A stretch of 53,421 nt of DNA. Source: Cytophagales bacterium (GTDB lineage Bacteria; Bacteroidota; Bacteroidia; Cytophagales; Cyclobacteriaceae). The stretch lies in the NCBI GenBank assembly GCA_013298505.1, contig JAAFHY010000014.1:1-53421 (forward strand), read 5' to 3'. Below the pieces are notes generated by a model. It was given only the letters and a program-made list of their open reading frames with translations, was not told where the DNA came from and ran no database searches. Each line of letters opens with the position of its first letter. Positions within the stretch are counted from its first letter, which is position 1. Positions 50,076 through 53,421 of this stretch are shown here, piece by piece. Both the position numbers and the translations under genes were made by a program.

Positions 50076-50957
50076 ATGAATTTGTTCGGGGAGTACAAGA
50101 ATTCGCTAAAAATGCCAGAGGTAGAAGAGGTACTAGACCTCATCTTTTATAGGCCCATCGCGTTTGTGTTAGTAAAGGCAATCTACTCAACCAATATTAC
50201 CCCCAATCAACTAACAGTAGCCTCTATACTAGTTAGCATTGCTTCAGCTGTTTTCTACGCTTTCGGCACACCACTGTTTGTTGTTATTGGCGCATGGCTT
50301 TTTCTGGTGCACTTGGTGTTTGATTGCATGGATGGCCAGCTTGCGCGCATGAAGAAAAACGGAACCGCGGCAGGTAGAATAATAGATGGTGTAGGCGATT
50401 TTGTATCTACCGTTGTGGTGTTTATCGGGCTTGCTATCGGCTATCAAATTGTAGATTACGATCCGCTCATTTGGTGGGGTTTGGTTGTGCTAACCATGCT
50501 CAGCAATGGCATTCAATCGGTTCTGGTAGATTACTATCGCAACCGCTTTATGGATTATGTACTGCAACGAAAAAGTACTTTTACCGAGGAGATTGATGTA
50601 TTCAAAGCAGAATTCAATCGGATAAAGGATGATAAAAGCAAATGGCTAGAGCGAATAACTATCGACTTGTACCTGCGCTACTCAGCACTTCAAGCCAATA
50701 TGATTGGCAACAAAGAAGTACAGAAAGCATTTGTAGCTACCCCCGAAGAGTATTATAAAAAGAATAAACTAGCCATGCGCCTGTGGCTATACATTGGCCC
50801 AACCACCCAAGTAAGCGCACTTATATTTTTCACCTTCATCAATCGGTTCGATTTTTTTTTCTGGCTCATGATCGTGGTGTTTAATCTAGTTGCATTAGTA
50901 ATGTGGCTAGTTCAAAAAACAATCGACAAAAAATTTACTAAAACCAGCATACAATAG
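50076..50957 (+). CDS. CDP-alcohol phosphatidyltransferase-family membrane enzyme
   Basis: The 293-residue protein has the family signature DGxxAR-x8-Gx3D-x3D, read as DCMDGQLARMKKNGTAAGRI followed by IDGVGD (about 87-112), and several membrane helices. Such enzymes transfer a phospho- or phosphono-alcohol from a CDP/CMP carrier to a lipid hydroxyl. It ends directly at the start of a nucleotidyltransferase gene, and PEP mutase follows two genes later. This suggests it uses a CMP-activated phosphonate (such as CMP-2-aminoethylphosphonate) to make a phosphonolipid. Ordinary phospholipid synthesis is the alternative. Confidence 0.85.
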   Translation: MNLFGEYKNSLKMPEVEEVLDLIFYRPIAFVLVKAIYSTNITPNQLTVASILVSIASAVFYAFGTPLFVVIGAWLFLVHLVFDCMDGQLARMKKNGTAAGRIIDGVGDFVSTVVVFIGLAIGYQIVDYDPLIWWGLVVLTMLSNGIQSVLVDYYRNRFMDYVLQRKSTFTEEIDVFKAEFNRIKDDKSKWLERITIDLYLRYSALQANMIGNKEVQKAFVATPEEYYKKNKLAMRLWLYIGPTTQVSALIFFTFINRFDFFFWLMIVVFNLVALVMWLVQKTIDKKFTKTSIQ

Positions 50958-51701
50958 ATGGCACAACTTTCTGCAATTATTTTGGCGGCAGGCTATGGCT
51001 CACGCATTTCAGATGTTACCAACGAACCAAAAAGCCTCCTAAAAATTAATCACAAAACCCTTTTAGATTGGCACTTCGATGCCCTTAAACAAGCGGGCAT
51101 TGAAGAGGTTGTTTTGGTTACTGGTTACAAACGTGAAATGATCGAGTCGCATGTAGAAAAATTTAAGAACGATTTTCAAATCCAGTTTGCTATAAACGAT
51201 GATTTTCGGATAAAGGGAAATACGTACTCGTTTTATTATGGATTGGAAAAAATAACCGGACCGTTTTTATTGTTCGATGCCGACCTTATTTATGAAGCAG
51301 CTATTCTCAAAAACTTTGTTCAAGATAAAACCCCCAATCAGATTTTGGTAGGAGAGGCATCCATAGATGATATTGAGTGTACTAAAACAATGGTCGATAA
51401 GAATGGAGTTGTGCGTCAGTTTATTGATAAGAGAGCCGTTACTGCAGAAGAGCAAAGCCGATTGAAATTTCTAGGAGAGGCGTTGGGTATTTTAAAGTTC
51501 TCAAAAGAATACAGAGATATAATGTTTAATGCGTGTAAAACATTTCTTGCTGACGAGAAAAATATTTCTAAGAACTGGGAGCACGTTATGAATCCATTTT
51601 TACTTGCTTATGATATGACCACTCATCAATCGGTAAGCGACCGCTGGGTAGAGATTGATAACAAAGAAGATCTAGAGCGCGCAAAATCGTTGTTTGAATA
51701 G
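50958..51701 (+). CDS. Sugar-phosphate/phosphonate nucleotidyltransferase (NTP_transferase family)
   Basis: The 247-residue protein has the nucleotide-binding signature LAAGYGSRISDVTNEPKSLL (residues 9-28, GxGxR-x-PK), FLLFDADLIYE with the metal-binding aspartate, and a C-terminal SDRWVEIDNKEDLERAKSLF. It resembles phosphocholine and aminoethylphosphonate cytidylyltransferases. Its ATG follows the stop of the CDP-alcohol transferase gene without a gap, so the two are co-translated. It probably makes the CMP-activated head group used by that enzyme. Confidence 0.83.
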   Translation: MAQLSAIILAAGYGSRISDVTNEPKSLLKINHKTLLDWHFDALKQAGIEEVVLVTGYKREMIESHVEKFKNDFQIQFAINDDFRIKGNTYSFYYGLEKITGPFLLFDADLIYEAAILKNFVQDKTPNQILVGEASIDDIECTKTMVDKNGVVRQFIDKRAVTAEEQSRLKFLGEALGILKFSKEYRDIMFNACKTFLADEKNISKNWEHVMNPFLLAYDMTTHQSVSDRWVEIDNKEDLERAKSLFE

Positions 51702-51726
51702 TTGAGTCATCTAGCGGCAAAGAAAT

Positions 51727-52365
51727 ATGTTCATTGCATTGATTGTAGGTTTAATGGCAGGCTTCCTTATTTCCATTCCGGTAGGGCCTATCAATGTAGC
51801 GGTGGTCAATACGTTCGTCAGGTATAATTTCAAATTGGCTTTTGCCATAGCAATAGGAGGGGGGCTGATGGACTTTGTTTACTTCGTTGTATTTCTAAAT
51901 GGCCTTTCCCTTTTTCAATTGCCCGATCAAATAGTGCTTATTTTAAAAATTATTGGGGTTATCGTCATTTTTGGTTTTGGCTTGAAAGAGGTGTTAATCA
52001 AGAAGGCAAACTTTAACCTCAACGAAAATGTAAATAAGAAGGAGCCAACGGTAATAGGCTTTTTTCTTTTGGGGGTCATCATTTATGCGTCAAATCCTAC
52101 GCTGCTGGCCACCATGTCGGGGTTAGCGGCTTTTTTTAGATCATGGAATTTAATTGCAAACGATTTCTATCATTATTTGGCTGTGTCGATAGGACTGGGT
52201 ATCGGCTCGGCATTATGGTCTTACGTACTAATTGTTGTTATGCGCAAGTATCAAAAAAGGCTTCCAGAGCAATTTTTTATAAATTTTAGCCGAACTTGCG
52301 GTGTTTTAATTATCCTAATAAGCTTTTATATGGCCTTTACCATCTACACCGAAAACTTTATTTGA
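51727..52365 (+). CDS. LysE-family translocator
   Basis: The 212-residue protein has about six membrane helices. The N-terminal LysE/RhtB signature is GFLISIPVGPINVAVVNTFV, with IGGGLMDFVYFVVF next to it. Family members export amino acids or related compounds. It lies 25 bp after the nucleotidyltransferase in the same direction and may export a product or by-product of the phosphonate genes, which is inference. Confidence 0.8.
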   Translation: MFIALIVGLMAGFLISIPVGPINVAVVNTFVRYNFKLAFAIAIGGGLMDFVYFVVFLNGLSLFQLPDQIVLILKIIGVIVIFGFGLKEVLIKKANFNLNENVNKKEPTVIGFFLLGVIIYASNPTLLATMSGLAAFFRSWNLIANDFYHYLAVSIGLGIGSALWSYVLIVVMRKYQKRLPEQFFINFSRTCGVLIILISFYMAFTIYTENFI

Positions 52366-52440
52366 ACTACCCACTTGCACTTTCGCAAGGCAAGCAAAAC
52401 GTACCTTATCAATTAATAAATACTACTAGATAAATTACCA

Positions 52441-53421
52441 ATGATCAAGAAAACAACACAACTAAGAAACTTACTGAATTCAAGCGAGCTAGAGTTTTTA
52501 ATGGAAGCCCACAATGGTATGTCGGCAAAGATCGCTCAAGAGGCTGGCTTCAAAGGGATTTGGGGCTCGGGCTTGTCGATATCTGCCGCTTTTGGCGTGC
52601 GCGATAATAATGAAGCCTCATGGACGCAGGTATTAGAAACAGTGGAGTTTATGAGCGATGCCACCACCATACCCATTTTGTTAGATGGCGATACTGGCTA
52701 CGGTAACTTCAACAATATGCGCAGACTGGTAACCAAACTTGAACAGCGCGGAGTGGCCGGAGTTTGTATCGAAGATAAAAGTTTTCCAAAAACCAACTCG
52801 TTCCTTCGCACCGAGGCTCAACCATTAGCAGATATCGAAGAGTTTAGTGGTAAAATAAAAGCAGGGCAAGACACTAAGTTAGATGACGACTTCAACATCA
52901 TTGCACGCGTTGAGGCTTTGATTGCAGGATGGGGATTGGGCGAGGCCGTGAAAAGAGCAGAAGCATATCGGTTAGCTGGTGCCAATGGTATTTTGATGCA
53001 CTCAAAAATTTCTAAAGCCGATGAGATTTTGGCCTTTATGAAAGAGTGGGGTGAAAGAAGAAATACTTGTCCGGTAGTGATCGTGCCTACTAAATATTAC
53101 TCTACGCCAACCAATGTATTTAGAGAAGCTAATATTTCAGTTTGTATTTGGGCCAACCATCAAATGAGGGCAGCCATTTCGGCCATGCAAAAAACAACCG
53201 AAACTATTTTTAGAGAGCAATCGCTTATCAATATTGAAGATAAAGTTGTTTCGGTAAAAGAGATTTTCCGTTTGCAAAACGATAGCGAACTCGAAGAAGC
53301 AGAAAAAATATATTTGGCTGTGGCCGATGCCGACAAGCCTCGCGTCATCTTTTTGGCCGCTTCGCGCGGAAGCGAACTAAAAGAACTAACCGAAGATCGC
53401 CCGAAAGTATTGATTGATATT
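52441..53421 (+). CDS. pepM: Phosphoenolpyruvate mutase, apparently fused to a nucleotidyltransferase (partial)
   Basis: The 327 visible codons begin with a PEP mutase domain: [38 protein letters not shown], the PEP mutase signature [11 protein letters not shown] (residues 115-125) and [13 protein letters not shown]. The enzyme turns PEP into phosphonopyruvate, the entry step of phosphonate biosynthesis. From about residue 300 a second domain starts with [20 protein letters not shown] then KVLIDI, an NTP-transferase nucleotide-binding start in which the usual GxGxR is ASRGSE. The gene runs off the window end. Confidence 0.88.
   Translation, partial: MIKKTTQLRNLLNSSELEFLMEAHNGMSAKIAQEAGFKGIWGSGLSISAAFGVRDNNEASWTQVLETVEFMSDATTIPILLDGDTGYGNFNNMRRLVTKLEQRGVAGVCIEDKSFPKTNSFLRTEAQPLADIEEFSGKIKAGQDTKLDDDFNIIARVEALIAGWGLGEAVKRAEAYRLAGANGILMHSKISKADEILAFMKEWGERRNTCPVVIVPTKYYSTPTNVFREANISVCIWANHQMRAAISAMQKTTETIFREQSLINIEDKVVSVKEIFRLQNDSELEEAEKIYLAVADADKPRVIFLAASRGSELKELTEDRPKVLIDI

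Noticed and set aside
1-53421. tRNA, rRNA, riboswitch, prophage or complete insertion sequence
   Set aside because: Reading both strands I found no cloverleaf with a TTCGA arm, no known riboswitch core, and no integrase, transposase or phage structural gene.

Overview
The window looks like chromosomal DNA of a member of the Bacteroidota, most likely a Cytophagales-type bacterium. The evidence is the gene families (GWxTD protein, DUF2141, TIGR04282 glycosyltransferase, Bacteroidota-type hybrid sensor kinases, DM13 lipoprotein, CDP-alcohol/PEP-mutase cluster), several promoters that match the Bacteroidota -7 consensus TAnnTTTG, few obvious Shine-Dalgarno sequences, and moderately AT-rich DNA. 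I saw no rRNA, tRNA, CRISPR array, prophage or complete insertion sequence.

Layout. 1-2640: 5' part of an M28 peptidase, a GWxTD protein and a methyltransferase. 2640-8960: a minus-strand signalling block (PAS/DHp-only protein, REC-HPt protein, TPR-PAS-histidine kinase) bordered on both sides by gene debris. 8957-16870: cystathionine beta-synthase, OmpA-like protein, then a minus-strand run MOSC protein - SCO1 - cytochrome c - K+ channel, divergent from a Crp/Fnr regulator, then a glycosyltransferase and a toxin-antitoxin pair whose toxin has an in-frame stop. 16889-20946: rhodanese plus a compact three-gene glycan/lipid glycosylation group. 21019-24346: two convergent histidine kinases whose 3' ends overlap. 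24477-32885: a redox neighbourhood (polyferredoxin, FAD oxidoreductase, beta-barrel, DM13 lipoprotein, cupredoxin, sensor kinase/response regulator, DUF547). 32972-38610: alpha-glucan phosphorylase, DUF2141 protein, and an isoquinoline-1-oxidoreductase-type molybdenum hydroxylase (2Fe-2S and Moco subunits) followed by a cytochrome c. 38729-49858: mixed housekeeping and accessory genes (frameshifted hydrolase, DoxX, S9 peptidase, GlnS, START protein, FucP-like MFS, TruA). 50076-53421: a plus-strand cluster of CDP-alcohol phosphotransferase, nucleotidyltransferase, LysE-type exporter and the start of PEP mutase, which appears fused to a second nucleotidyltransferase. This reads as a phosphonate and probably phosphonolipid biosynthesis locus that continues past the window.

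The most notable non-genic signals are: (i) many short arrays with a strict 7-bp period, two of which encode the signal peptides of adjacent lipoproteins and one pair of which forms an inverted terminator-like element between convergent genes; (ii) two copies of a 73-88 bp MITE-like element with perfect 16-bp terminal inverted repeats; (iii) two copies of a 128-173 bp palindromic interspersed repeat, one carrying a perfect 17-bp hairpin; (iv) shared operator-like motifs (11-bp-spaced ATCAC direct repeats plus a TGTC-N8-GACA palindrome) in front of the DM13/cupredoxin and response-regulator/DUF547 gene pairs, which flank the sensor kinase/regulator genes. Several genes show decay or unusual residues: a RelE/ParE toxin with an amber stop, a hydrolase with a one-base frameshift near its end, a phosphorylase with Thr in place of the expected PLP lysine, and several gene fragments.
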